A stretch of 64,000 nucleotides of DNA from an uncultured Hyphomicrobiales bacterium (GCA_903929045.1 CAIYTE010000160.1:1-64000), one strand, 5' to 3'; counted from the first letter of the stretch, positions 37,141 through 45,758 are shown. A program made the numbers and translations. The notes: a model not told the origin generated them from the sequence alone.

Positions 37141-37224
37141 GTCACCGGGCTTGTCCCGGTGACCTCGTTTAGGCGAGCACGCGTAATCCCTGATCGGGAT
37201 GGCCGGGACAAGCCCGGCCATGAC
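37141..37224. repeat. Intergenic palindromic repeat, CCGGGCTTGTCCCGG type
   Basis: Left arm GTCACCGGG CTTGT CCCGGTGAC (37141-37163) and right arm GGCCGGG ACAAG CCCGGCC (37201-37219) are each near-perfect hairpins and are partly complementary to each other. The element fills the gap after the [2Fe-2S] gene and before the convergent binding-protein gene. It belongs to the same general class as the repeat at 506-589. Confidence 0.75.
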
Positions 37225-37237
37225 AAAGGTGGATTAT

Positions 37238-38035
37238 TCAATCCGGCATAGCCGGCGTCCACGACCCGCCCGGCGCGGCGCTTAAGCCCACGATACCGCT
37301 CTTCTCGATCGCCCCTTGCAGAAAGCCCGAATTGCGCACGTCGTCGATAAAGCGATTGACGTCAGCCAGCACCTCGACCTTGTCTTTCGGCACAATGATG
37401 GTCTGCGTCACGCCGAACAATGTGTCCGGCAACACGTGATAACTCGGCATATCTTTGATCATCGTCGTCAACCGCTGGCGATTGGCGCCGAAGGCATCGA
37501 TCTCGTTGGCCACGAACTTTTTCCTGGCATCGGCCGGCGTGTTGTCGGTCTCGACCAAGGTCGCGACCTTCAACTTGCGCTTCATGTAGAGCGTCACCGA
37601 ATCCCCGGCGCCGCCGGAGATTCGCAGGCCCGGCCCATCGATATCCTTGACCGATTTGATCTTGGAATTGTCCGGCACGATGAAGGACTGCTGCACAAGC
37701 ATATAGACCTGACTGAACGCGACCGTTCCCACCCGCTCCGGTGCAAAGGCGACAAAGCCGATATCCGCCTCGCCCTTGGCGACTGCTTCGATCACCGTCG
37801 CGGGATTGGCGGACGGAATGAGCGTCACCGGCATTTTGTGGCGCTTGCCGAGTTCGCGAGCGAGATCGGCAGAGGCACCGCGAATGTCGCCAGTGGCGGG
37901 GTCTTTCACCGCCTGCGCCGGATTGCTGGCGAGATAGACCGCGCGCAAGGTGCCGCCCGGCGCGAGATTGTCGGCATACGCAGGTTGAGAGGCGGCAAGC
38001 CCTAGGGTCAGCGCGAAAGCGATCGAAAATTTCAT
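37238..38035 (-). CDS. Periplasmic amino-acid-type substrate-binding protein
   Basis: The product is a 265-residue protein with signal peptide ending near PAYADNL (about 22) and type-2 binding fold features: LRAVYLASNPAQAV, DIRGASADLARELGKR, VAKGEADIGFVAFAPER and NEIDAFGANRQRLTTM. It looks like the solute-binding protein of an amino-acid ABC importer, but no permease or ATPase is adjacent, so it is an orphan. It is convergent to the RidA/flavoprotein operon and lies 56 bp downstream of the CitE-like gene on the same strand. Confidence 0.82.
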   Translation of the reverse strand: MKFSIAFALTLGLAASQPAYADNLAPGGTLRAVYLASNPAQAVKDPATGDIRGASADLARELGKRHKMPVTLIPSANPATVIEAVAKGEADIGFVAFAPERVGTVAFSQVYMLVQQSFIVPDNSKIKSVKDIDGPGLRISGGAGDSVTLYMKRKLKVATLVETDNTPADARKKFVANEIDAFGANRQRLTTMIKDMPSYHVLPDTLFGVTQTIIVPKDKVEVLADVNRFIDDVRNSGFLQGAIEKSGIVGLSAAPGGSWTPAMPD

Positions 38036-38091
38036 GAATGTCTCCCCGGCATTTTTCGTGACCTTATCGCAAAGGCCGCGGCAGCGGGAAA

Positions 38092-38970
38092 TTATCGGGT
38101 GGCAATGGCGTCTGCGACCGCGACCGTACGCCGCGCCATGTCAGCGTGCAGGCGCTCGACCATCTTGCCGTCGATCGAGACCACGCCCTTGCTCTTGTTT
38201 TCGGGCAGGTCGAAAGCGGCGATCCATTTACGGGCCTGCGCCACTTCCTCACCGGACGGCGAGAACACCGTGTTGCAGGGCTCGATCTGGTTCGGGTGGA
38301 TGAGCGTCTTGCCGTCGAAGCCCATGTCGCGGCCCTGCTCGCACTCTTTCACAAATCCCTCGGCGTCGCCGATATTGTTGTAGACGCCATCGAGTACGTC
38401 GATGCCGTGAATGCGGGACGCGGCGATGACATTCATCAGCCAGCCGATCATCGGCCAGCGTCCGGTCACCTGACGTGCCCTTGTATCCTTGGCGATGTCG
38501 TTGGTGCCGAGCACAAAACCGGCCAGCCGCGTTTCGGAATCGCGCGCACATGCGGCGATCGGCAACACGTTGAACACGGCGAGCGGCGACTCGATCATCG
38601 CCCAGATTTTGGTCTTGTGGTTCGTGCTCATGTCCAGCAGCCGCTGGCCGATGGTCTCGAGCTGGTCGGGCGATGATATTTTCGGCACGACGATGCCGTC
38701 CGGCGCGGCCTGCGCCGCCGCCGTCAGGTCGTCGGAAAACCACGGCGTGTCGATGGCATTGGTGCGGATGAAGACTTCGCGCGGGCCGAAGCCACCCGCC
38801 TTTACGGTGTCGCAGACCTGTTGGCGGGCGCTTTCCTTGGCGTCGGGCGCGACGGAATCTTCAAGATCGAGAATGACACCGTCGGCCGGAAGGGTCTTGG
38901 CTTTTTCCAGCGCGCGGGCGTTGGAGCCCGGCATATAGAGGACGCTGCGGCGCGGTCTGAGGACTGTCAT
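38092..38970 (-). CDS. HpcH/HpaI aldolase / CitE-like CoA-ester lyase
   Basis: This 292-residue enzyme begins TVLRPRRSVLYMPGSNARAL and has DGVILDLEDSVAPDAKESAR, IWAMIESPLAV, LAGFVLGTNDIAKD, LDGVYNNIGDAEGF and GFDGKTLIHPNQIE, the CitE/malyl-CoA lyase family pattern with metal-binding Glu and Asp. Family members cleave citryl-CoA, malyl-CoA or related esters; (3S)-malyl-CoA thioesterase of the ethylmalonyl-CoA pathway is a close possibility given the mesaconyl-CoA hydratase at 51456. The exact substrate is unresolved. It shares its strand with the orphan binding protein. Confidence 0.85.
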   Translation of the reverse strand: MTVLRPRRSVLYMPGSNARALEKAKTLPADGVILDLEDSVAPDAKESARQQVCDTVKAGGFGPREVFIRTNAIDTPWFSDDLTAAAQAAPDGIVVPKISSPDQLETIGQRLLDMSTNHKTKIWAMIESPLAVFNVLPIAACARDSETRLAGFVLGTNDIAKDTRARQVTGRWPMIGWLMNVIAASRIHGIDVLDGVYNNIGDAEGFVKECEQGRDMGFDGKTLIHPNQIEPCNTVFSPSGEEVAQARKWIAAFDLPENKSKGVVSIDGKMVERLHADMARRTVAVADAIATR

Positions 38971-39022
38971 GTGCCGACATTATCGGGCGCCTGAAAATGA
39001 GCAAGCTGATGAATCGAGCAAA

Positions 39023-40654
39023 TCAATCGAAGCTGCTGCCGCTTTTGACGACGTTGCGGCTTTCCGGCGTGCCGGTCATGCCCGGCTTGAGGATGCGGTA
39101 GAGCTGGAAGCGGTCGCCGTCGGCAACCAGCCGCAGCCGCGTCGGATCGGGATTCGGCGCCTCGTCTTCGGTGAAGAGGACATAGAGATAATCGAACTGG
39201 GTCCAGTTCTGCCAGAAGGCCGGCGTGCCGGACTGTGCGTGCTCGGCCGCGACAATGAGCTGCGCGGTCTGCGGCGGCGTGCCGTCGAGCGCATCGACAT
39301 AATCCCGGTATTCCGGCTTGGCGTGCACGACCTGCTTGCCGATAACGGTAAAGAGCGTCGTCACCAGCGCGCCTTTTTCGATGGCCGCGATGCAGGCGGC
39401 GTGAACGAGACCGAGGTCGCGCACATCCTCACCGAGCGAGCGGTCGGCGTAGGCGACGAACACCTTTGAATTGGGCTGGATGCGCCGCACCGACGAGCGG
39501 AACTGGCTCGTCGAATCCGACAGCTGCGACCAATTATAGTCGATCTCGATCAAACGCCCGGCGATCAGCACGATCAGCACGACCAGGAAGCCGCGACGCA
39601 CAAGACGGTGGCGCAGATGCAGATCGCCGCAGGCGCACAGCATGAAGGCAATGCCGATCGGCACGCGCTGGTCGGTCATGTAGGTGTCGAACATGATCCG
39701 CGGCAGCGCCAGATAGACGGCGCCGCCGACGACGAGCAGCACGAACACCAGCGCATGAAAGCGCAGGATGCGGTGACGGACCGCCCAGACCACGCCGGTC
39801 GCCATGATCGCGGTCAGTCCGAACGCGACGATGTCGGAATAGTCGCTGATGACATACATCAGTCCGTCGATCTTGCCGCGCTGGTCCCAATAGGTGCCGG
39901 AGATCAGCTTCATTGTCGGACTGAGATAGAGCAGCGGCGCGGCAGCGAGGAACGGGAACCCGCTCAGCACGAAATCGGCGATGCGCTGGAAGCCGAGTTC
40001 CCGCCGCCAGTCCCAGAGCCGCAATATCTCGAACGACAGAATGCCGACGGCATAAATGCCGAGCGCCGACAGATGACAGAAGAACAGCGCAACGACGGAG
40101 CCGACCGACAGCGCATAACGCAGCGGCCAGGCACGATCGCGCAACACGATCCAGCCGGCCAGCGCCCATAGCGCGATGCCGATGCCGAACAGATAGTTCA
40201 TCAAGCCGACGAGGAAGACGTAATTGTAAACCAGCGGAAAGGCGAACAGCGGCAGCACCGTCCATCGGCCGACCAAAGCGCGGTTCAGCGCCAGCGTGCC
40301 GGAAATGAGCAGCGCGAACATGGCGACGATGTAGGTCGAGCCGGCGGTATAGATGTTCATCACGCGCGCCAGCGACGGCACGATGAAATCCATCGTCAGG
40401 TTGGGAATGACCTGCCAGTTCAGCTCGTAGAATTTCGACGCGTTCGGGTCGGCCTGGAGCTGCGAAATGATGTGCATCCGCGCCAGGTGATTGACGTAGT
40501 CCGACAGCGGCGGCAGCGGATGCGTCCAGATCGGGATCGAGATCAGCAGCGTCAGCGCCGCGAACAAAATGCCGATCTGCGCCCCCGAGATACCGGACGT
40601 GCGGAATCGGGGAGGCATCGGGCTCTCGGAAACTGGCTTGTCGGGCGCGAGCAT
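39023..40654 (-). CDS. Polytopic membrane protein of unknown function (GT-C-like)
   Basis: This 543-residue protein has about ten to eleven membrane segments in its first 370 residues and a soluble C-terminal part. The first external loop PLPPLSDYVNHLARMHII has an Asp in the position where GT-C glycosyltransferases carry a catalytic acid, and the fold pattern fits ArnT/PMT-like enzymes. No firm family assignment is possible. The start is uncertain: ATG 40652-40654 and ATG 40616-40618 are both usable; GAGAG precedes the second. It stands alone on its strand with a 185-bp gap to carbonic anhydrase. Confidence 0.65.
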   Translation of the reverse strand: MLAPDKPVSESPMPPRFRTSGISGAQIGILFAALTLLISIPIWTHPLPPLSDYVNHLARMHIISQLQADPNASKFYELNWQVIPNLTMDFIVPSLARVMNIYTAGSTYIVAMFALLISGTLALNRALVGRWTVLPLFAFPLVYNYVFLVGLMNYLFGIGIALWALAGWIVLRDRAWPLRYALSVGSVVALFFCHLSALGIYAVGILSFEILRLWDWRRELGFQRIADFVLSGFPFLAAAPLLYLSPTMKLISGTYWDQRGKIDGLMYVISDYSDIVAFGLTAIMATGVVWAVRHRILRFHALVFVLLVVGGAVYLALPRIMFDTYMTDQRVPIGIAFMLCACGDLHLRHRLVRRGFLVVLIVLIAGRLIEIDYNWSQLSDSTSQFRSSVRRIQPNSKVFVAYADRSLGEDVRDLGLVHAACIAAIEKGALVTTLFTVIGKQVVHAKPEYRDYVDALDGTPPQTAQLIVAAEHAQSGTPAFWQNWTQFDYLYVLFTEDEAPNPDPTRLRLVADGDRFQLYRILKPGMTGTPESRNVVKSGSSFD

Positions 40655-40839
40655 GCTTGGGTAAGGCTCTTCTCGTCGATTTCAGGTGAACAAGTGATGA
40701 ATATGGCCGGCGGCCCGTCCCTGCCGACGATTTAAAGCGGATTTGCGGCCTAGGCATGACGCTTGCCACACGGTCCGCCGCGTGAAATTGAACAGGTCAG
40801 TCCGCGCCTTAGCGCCAAATTGCTTGCGAGTGCCGTGCC

Positions 40840-41481
40840 ATGAGCTTCCCCCAGCGCCTCATCGATGGTTACAACACCTTCGCCGCCGGCAGCCTGCAGC
40901 GCGAGCAGGCCCGCTACCACGAACTGGCCGAATTGGGGCAATCGCCCGAAGTCATGGTCGTCGGCTGCTGCGATTCGCGAGTCTCGCCGGAAGTCATTTT
41001 CGACGCCCGCCCGGGCGAGCTGTTCGTCGTCCGCAACGTCGCCAATATCATCCCGCCCTATTCGCCGGATGGCCAGGCCCACGGCGTCTCGGCGGCGCTT
41101 GAGTTCGCGGTCGGTGCGCTGCACATCCAGCACATCGTCGTGCTCGGTCACGCGCATTGTGGCGGCGTCAAAGCCTTCACGCAGGACAGCGAGCCGCTGT
41201 CGGCCGGCGACTTCATCGGTAAATGGATGCAGTTGATGGCGCCCGCCGCCGAGAAGGTCGGCCCACGCAATGGCGGCGAGGATCAGGTCGATTATCTCAG
41301 GCGCATGGAATACGCCAACATCGCCAACAGCCTCGATAACCTCATGACCTTTCCGCAGCTCGCCAGACTGATCGAGAAAGGCAAGGTCACGACCCACGGC
41401 GCCTATTTCGGCGTCGCCGACGGCGATCTCTCGGTGCTGGACAAGACAAGCGGTAAATTCAGCCCGGTGAAGCGAAACTAG
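40840..41481 (+). CDS. Beta-class carbonic anhydrase
   Basis: This 213-residue enzyme has the zinc motifs CCDSRVSPEV (about 43-52, C-x-D-x-R) and HAHCGGV (H-x-x-C), with VRNVANIIPPY between them. It interconverts CO2 and bicarbonate in the cytoplasm. Length and motifs match bacterial beta carbonic anhydrases of the Can type. The region 40655-40839 upstream shows nothing recognisable. An intergenic palindrome follows its stop codon directly. Confidence 0.95.
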   Translation: MSFPQRLIDGYNTFAAGSLQREQARYHELAELGQSPEVMVVGCCDSRVSPEVIFDARPGELFVVRNVANIIPPYSPDGQAHGVSAALEFAVGALHIQHIVVLGHAHCGGVKAFTQDSEPLSAGDFIGKWMQLMAPAAEKVGPRNGGEDQVDYLRRMEYANIANSLDNLMTFPQLARLIEKGKVTTHGAYFGVADGDLSVLDKTSGKFSPVKRN

Positions 41482-41579
41482 TCATTCCGGGGCGCGCGTG
41501 AGCACGAACCCGGAATCCAGAGCGATCACCAAAGAGCTGGATTCCGGGTTGCCTCGCTTCGCTCGGCCCCCGGAATGAC
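41481..41579. repeat. Intergenic palindrome, ATTCCGGG type
   Basis: GTCATTCCGGGG (41481-41492) pairs with CCCCCGGAATGAC (41567-41579), and inside these AACCCGGAATCCAG 41507-41520 pairs perfectly with CTGGATTCCGGGTT 41537-41550. The element lies between the convergent carbonic anhydrase and asd genes. This repeat form is common in Bradyrhizobium relatives (established knowledge). Confidence 0.8.
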
Positions 41580-41587
41580 AGCAGTTC

Positions 41588-42622
41588 TTACGCCGCTTTG
41601 CGCTTGGCCTGGATCAGCTTGCGGTTGATCAGGCTCTCGGCGATCTGGATCGCGTTGAGCGCCGCGCCCTTGCGCAGGTTGTCCGAAACGACCCACATTT
41701 GCAGGCCGTTTTCAACGGTCGGGTCCGTGCGGATGCGGCTGATATAGGTCGCATCTTCGCCCGTCGCTTCGTAGGGCGTGACGTAACCGCCCGGCTCGCG
41801 CTTGTCGATGACGAGGCAGCCCGGCGCCGTGCGCAGAATCTCGCGCGCTTCGTCGTCGCTGATCGGATTTTCAAACTCGATCGCGACGGCTTCCGAATGT
41901 GACACGAACACCGGCACGCGCACGCAAGTCGCGGTGAGCTTGATCTTGGGATCGAGAATCTTCTTGGTCTCGACCACCATCTTCCACTCTTCCTTCGTGT
42001 AGCCGTCTTCCATGAAGACGTCGATTTCAGGAATGACGTTGAAGGCGATACGCTTGGGGAATTTCTTGTTCACGATCTCACCGGTCGTGAACACGTTCTT
42101 GGTCTGCGAGAACAGTTCGTCCATCGCATCCTTGCCGGCGCCCGACACCGACTGATAGGTCGCGACGACGACGCGCTTGATCGTCGCCTTGTCGTGCAGC
42201 GGCTTGAGCGCGACGACAAGCTGCGCGGTCGAGCAGTTAGGGTTGGCGATGATGTTCTTCTTCGTGAAGCCCGACAAAGCATCGGCGTTCACTTCCGGCA
42301 CGATCAGCGGCACGTCCGGGTCCATGCGCCAGGCCGAAGAATTGTCGATGACGACCGCGCCCTGCGCGCCGATCTTCGGCGACCATTCCTTCGACACCGA
42401 ACCGCCGGCCGACATCAGACAGATATCGACGTCGGAGAAATCGTAATGGTCGAGGGCTTTCACCTTGAGGATCTTGTCGCCGTAGGAGCACTCCTGACCG
42501 ACGCTCTTGCGAGACGCCAGCGCGACAACCTCATCGGCGGGGAAGCTCCGCTCAGCCAGAATGTTGAGCATTTCGCGCCCGACATTGCCGGTGGCACCCA
42601 CCACTGCGACCTTGTAACCCAT
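41588..42622 (-). CDS. asd: Aspartate-semialdehyde dehydrogenase
   Basis: This 344-residue enzyme reduces aspartyl phosphate to aspartate semialdehyde for lysine, threonine, methionine and diaminopimelate synthesis. NADP motif VAVVGATGNVGREML (about 5-19), active-site Cys in NPNCSTAQLVVAL and the later SEAVAIEFENPI block are intact. ATG 42620-42622 was chosen because GGAGAG lies before it and the family N-terminus follows; the frame extends far upstream without similarity. It is divergent from the gene at 42725 and feeds dapF chemistry. Confidence 0.96.
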   Translation of the reverse strand: MGYKVAVVGATGNVGREMLNILAERSFPADEVVALASRKSVGQECSYGDKILKVKALDHYDFSDVDICLMSAGGSVSKEWSPKIGAQGAVVIDNSSAWRMDPDVPLIVPEVNADALSGFTKKNIIANPNCSTAQLVVALKPLHDKATIKRVVVATYQSVSGAGKDAMDELFSQTKNVFTTGEIVNKKFPKRIAFNVIPEIDVFMEDGYTKEEWKMVVETKKILDPKIKLTATCVRVPVFVSHSEAVAIEFENPISDDEAREILRTAPGCLVIDKREPGGYVTPYEATGEDATYISRIRTDPTVENGLQMWVVSDNLRKGAALNAIQIAESLINRKLIQAKRKAA

Positions 42623-42724
42623 TGTTAACTCTCCGGAATAATATCCGCCTGCACACCGACGCCGTGCAACCGGAATGCAGGGGCTTCTAAGCGAGATTGG
42701 GCCATATGACAACGGCGGCTTGCG

Positions 42725-43498
42725 ATGGACAGACCCATGCACCCGGCCCTGCACTCCTGGCGCGACGACCTGCCGGCGAACTTTGTCAGGCTCCTTGCTT
42801 ATGTGGGGGGCCTCGCGGTGGTGTCCACGGTCGCAGCCCAACTCTTTCAATCGCCCCCGGTGATGGCACCCATCACGCCCGCCAATCGCTCGGACTGGAT
42901 TGAGGTCGAGCGGCCGTTTCCCGCCTTCGCGCTGGCCATTCCCGAAGCCGCCGACGCGGGCGCGACTTACGCCATCCGCCGCCATGCCACCGGTGGCGGC
43001 CGCAAGGACATCCTGAGCCTCGGCCAGGCGGACGGCGTCGGGCCTTATCTTCAGGTTGAGGTCTACCGCCCCGGCGTCGAGCAGCCGCGCTTCGCCGATC
43101 CAAAGACCGAAATCGAGACCGCCGCCGCCGGCCTCGGCCCCGTCGATGCAACGTCTGAGGCCGAGCCGCTCGCCACCAAATTCGGGCCGGTTTCCATCGT
43201 CACCTTCGCCGCGTCGAAAGCGCCGCCGCGCAAGTGTCTCGCCTTTGTGCGCAGCACTGACGATCCGCGCATGCAGATGTCCGGCTGGTTCTGTCAGGGC
43301 GGCAACGAACTGATTGAGCGCAGCACGCTGGCTTGCGCGCTCGACCGCTTCACCTTGCTGGCCGCGGGCAGCGAGCCGAAAGTCGGCGCGCTCTTCGCCC
43401 AGGCCGAACTCAACCGTAGCTTCTGCGGCCAGCGCAATCCGCTGCTGGCGCCGACGCCGAAGCATCGCGCGCTGTGGAAGGCCACCGCGGCGCACTGA
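42725..43498 (+). CDS. Conserved membrane-anchored protein of unknown function
   Basis: This 257-residue protein has one N-terminal membrane helix (about 20-42, FVRLLAYVGGLAVVSTVAAQ) and then a mainly periplasmic domain with WIEVERPFPAFALAIPEA and AIRRHATGGGRKDILSLG. Cysteines occur in RKCLAFVRS, GWFCQGG, LACALD and RSFCGQRN. I believe it is widespread in Hyphomicrobiales but without assigned function. It is divergent from asd across about 100 bp. No operon partner is apparent; the sulfite dehydrogenase genes start 176 bp downstream. Confidence 0.7.
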   Translation: MDRPMHPALHSWRDDLPANFVRLLAYVGGLAVVSTVAAQLFQSPPVMAPITPANRSDWIEVERPFPAFALAIPEAADAGATYAIRRHATGGGRKDILSLGQADGVGPYLQVEVYRPGVEQPRFADPKTEIETAAAGLGPVDATSEAEPLATKFGPVSIVTFAASKAPPRKCLAFVRSTDDPRMQMSGWFCQGGNELIERSTLACALDRFTLLAAGSEPKVGALFAQAELNRSFCGQRNPLLAPTPKHRALWKATAAH

Positions 43499-43674
43499 AC
43501 GTCTTTCCCGATCCGAAAAATACGCTGCAACGCGGCAACGATTTTGCGCGCGCATGCATCCGTTTGATTTGACCGATTCAAGAATTGGGCGGATCGTATT
43601 CGAGCGACAATGTCTGAAGCCGCCGGTGATGACCGCAAGGCTTCCGCTTAAAAAACCTCTGGGGAGAGGAAACG

Positions 43675-44901
43675 ATGATCACACGACGTCACCTGCTGGA
43701 AACAGCAGGGGCTGGCGCAGCGCTTGTGAGTGCCGGCCTCACATTTCCAAAAATCGCCCAAGCTGAAATTTCAACTCTCGACGCGGGGCTTCCAGCCGGA
43801 ACGCGCGGCGAAGCCGTGATGGAACGGTTGCCGGGCAAGCAGCCGCTGATCAAGCTGACCTACCGGCCGCCGAATTACGAATCGCCTGTCGACTATTTCA
43901 AAACGCCGATCACGCCGAACGACAAATTCTTCGTCCGATATCACCTCGCCGACATCCCTGAGAAAATCGATGCCGCGAAGTGGAAGCTTTCGGTCGGCGG
44001 CGACGGCGCGAAGGGCACCGCGGAGCTGACGCTTGCCGATTTGAAAAAATTACCGGCGGTCGAAGTCGTTGCGGTCAATCAGTGTTCGGGAAATCGGCGC
44101 GGCCTTTTCCTGCCGCATGTCGCCGGTGTCGAATGGGGCAACGGTGCGATGGGCTGCGCGCGCTGGAAGGGCGCCAGGCTCAAGGACATTCTCGCCAAGG
44201 CGGGCCTGAAGGCAGAGGCCGTCGAGGTCGTCATCGACGGCGCCGACGGTCCGATTCTCGACAAGACGCCGGACTTCGTCAAAAGCATTCCGGTGTCGAA
44301 GGCGATCGAGGACACGACCATCGTCGCCTATGAAATGAACGACGCTCCGCTGCCGCATCTCCATGGCGCGCCTGCACGCCTCGTCGTGCCGGGCTGGACC
44401 GGCACCTATTGGATGAAACATCTGGTCTCGATCCGGGCGGTGACCAAGCCGTTCGAAGGTTTCTGGATGAAAAGCGCGTATCGGATTCCGATCGGAAAAT
44501 TCCCCGGCGCGCGCTTCACATCGCAGGAGTCGATCGGGCCGAACACGCCGATCACCGAAATGATGGTCAACTCGCTGATCACGACGCCGAGCGAAGGGGC
44601 CAAGCTCAAGAGCGGCAAATCGACGGTGAGCGGAATCGCCTGGGACGGCGGTTACGGCATCCGCTCGGTGGAAGTCTCGGGCGACGGCGGCAAGACCTGG
44701 CAACCGGCGACCCTCGGCAAGGACGCCGGCAAATTCGCGTTCAGGCCGTGGAGCGCAACCGTGGCGGTCGCCGCGGGCGCGCAAAAGATCATGGCGCGCG
44801 CGACCAGCGCGAACGGCCAGGGTCAGACCACCGAGCTGGTTCAGAATCCGGCCGGCTATCACCACAATCTCTATTCGTCCGTTTCCGTGACCGGCGCATG
44901 A
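43675..44901 (+). CDS. sorA: Sulfite dehydrogenase molybdopterin subunit, SorA type
   Basis: This 408-residue protein has a twin-arginine signal TRRHLLETAGAGAALVSA, cut near AQAEIS. The sulfite oxidase fold shows VVAVNQCSGNRRGLF with the molybdenum-binding Cys137, then GAMGCARWKGARLKDIL, PLPHLHGAPARLVVPGWTG and the dimerisation domain with SGIAWDGGYGIRSVEVS. It oxidises sulfite to sulfate in the periplasm and passes electrons to the small cytochrome encoded 11 bp downstream, as in Starkeya SorAB. GGGGAGAGG precedes ATG 43675. A sulfane dehydrogenase (SoxC) role is less likely because no sox genes are near. Confidence 0.88.
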   Translation: MITRRHLLETAGAGAALVSAGLTFPKIAQAEISTLDAGLPAGTRGEAVMERLPGKQPLIKLTYRPPNYESPVDYFKTPITPNDKFFVRYHLADIPEKIDAAKWKLSVGGDGAKGTAELTLADLKKLPAVEVVAVNQCSGNRRGLFLPHVAGVEWGNGAMGCARWKGARLKDILAKAGLKAEAVEVVIDGADGPILDKTPDFVKSIPVSKAIEDTTIVAYEMNDAPLPHLHGAPARLVVPGWTGTYWMKHLVSIRAVTKPFEGFWMKSAYRIPIGKFPGARFTSQESIGPNTPITEMMVNSLITTPSEGAKLKSGKSTVSGIAWDGGYGIRSVEVSGDGGKTWQPATLGKDAGKFAFRPWSATVAVAAGAQKIMARATSANGQGQTTELVQNPAGYHHNLYSSVSVTGA

Positions 44902-44912
44902 GGGAGCGAACC

Positions 44913-45194
44913 ATGAAATACGCAACCATCGGTGCGATCCTGCTCGGTCTTGCGGCACCGGCTCTGGCCGACGAAAAGCCGATCCAGCTCAAGAAGGCCG
45001 ACGGTCTCGACAAGGTCGAGGCCAACTGCGCCGCCTGCCACAGCCTCGACTACATCCAGATGAATTCGCCGTTCCCCAACGCCGCGTTGTGGGACGCCGA
45101 GATCACCAAGATGATCAAGGCGTTCGGCGCGCCGATCGACGACGCGGACGCCAAGGTGATCGGCGACTATCTCAAAAAGAACTACGGAAGCTGA
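44913..45194 (+). CDS. sorB: Sulfite dehydrogenase cytochrome c subunit, SorB type
   Basis: A 93-residue monoheme cytochrome c with signal peptide ending near ALADEKP (about 20). The heme motif CAACH is at 39-43 and a methionine in the region of MNSPFPNAAL or TKMIKAFG serves as distal ligand. It follows sorA by 11 bp and is followed by a strong terminator, so sorAB form one transcript. The size matches SorB. Maturation would need the ccm genes at 10711-14505. Confidence 0.88.
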   Translation: MKYATIGAILLGLAAPALADEKPIQLKKADGLDKVEANCAACHSLDYIQMNSPFPNAALWDAEITKMIKAFGAPIDDADAKVIGDYLKKNYGS

Positions 45195-45224
45195 GGCGAA
45201 ATAGCCTCACTTTGCCGAAAAATC

Positions 45225-45254
45225 GGCCTCGCCCTCACCGGCGAGGCCTTTTTT
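45225..45254 (+). terminator. Rho-independent terminator after sorAB
   Basis: GGCCTCGCC 45225-45233 pairs perfectly with GGCGAGGCC 45240-45248 around CTCACC, followed by TTTTTT. It ends the sorAB transcript. Confidence 0.93.
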
Positions 45255-45297
45255 GATGGATTAGGCGCGAATTGCCGTTATGGAGGGTCTGTCCCGG

Positions 45298-45323
45298 TGA
45301 ACCGAAGCACGTTACAGTGCGTT
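45298..45323 (+). promoter_or_regulatory. EcfG-like promoter, one mismatch
   Basis: TGAAC (45298-45302) is followed after 17 bp by CGTT (45320-45323), one base away from the GGAAC-N17-CGTT consensus of the general stress sigma factor. It lies 25 bp upstream of ATG 45349, right for a short leader. Confidence 0.45.
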
Positions 45324-45348
45324 GGACTGGGATAAGGGCCACAGAATC

Positions 45349-45708
45349 ATGAACTTCAAAGTACTCGCTGCCGTTTTGACTGCCACCGTCGCGATCGGCC
45401 TTGGGGCCGCGCCCGCTGACGCCGCGCCGAAAAAGCGCGTCCATGTTGTCGATGCCCGCGGCTCCACGGTCTACACCAACCGCGACGAAGACGGCCGCCG
45501 CCGCACGAAAATCATCATCCAGAAGCGTTCGTTCCTCGATCCGGGCACCGAAGTGTTCCGCGGCGAGAACAGCGACCACCGCTACGCTTATCCGGCGAAC
45601 AGCCACGCCACCGGCGTGCTGGACAACACCGCCTTCGGCACCAACCGTTCGGCGCTGCCTAACGCCTTCACGCTGCCGAGCCGCAACACGCCGTTCCTGC
45701 AGTTCTAA
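45349..45708 (+). CDS. Small secreted basic protein of unknown function
   Basis: This 119-residue protein has a signal peptide (MNFKVLAAVLTATVAIGLGA, cut near ADAAPKK) and a basic mature part with VHVVDARGSTVYTNRDEDG, RRRTKIIIQKRSFLDPGTEV and a Ser/Asn/Pro-rich end. I do not recognise the family. ATG 45349 was chosen for the signal peptide. The near-consensus EcfG promoter upstream suggests stress control. It is convergent with leuB across a bidirectional terminator. Confidence 0.7.
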   Translation: MNFKVLAAVLTATVAIGLGAAPADAAPKKRVHVVDARGSTVYTNRDEDGRRRTKIIIQKRSFLDPGTEVFRGENSDHRYAYPANSHATGVLDNTAFGTNRSALPNAFTLPSRNTPFLQF

Positions 45709-45727
45709 GCGCGGCGTTACCGGAATA

Positions 45728-45758
45728 AAAAAACGCGGCCCCTGCGGGCCGCGTTTTT
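45728..45758. terminator. Bidirectional terminator between 45349 gene and leuB
   Basis: ACGCGGCCC 45733-45741 pairs with GGGCCGCGT 45746-45754 around CTGC, with a run of A on the left and TTTT on the right, so it can end transcripts from both strands. Confidence 0.92.

Noticed and set aside
41588-43555. Long upstream extension of the asd frame
   Set aside because: The extension covers the divergent gene at 42725, lacks dehydrogenase similarity, and a proper start with GGAGAG exists at 42622.
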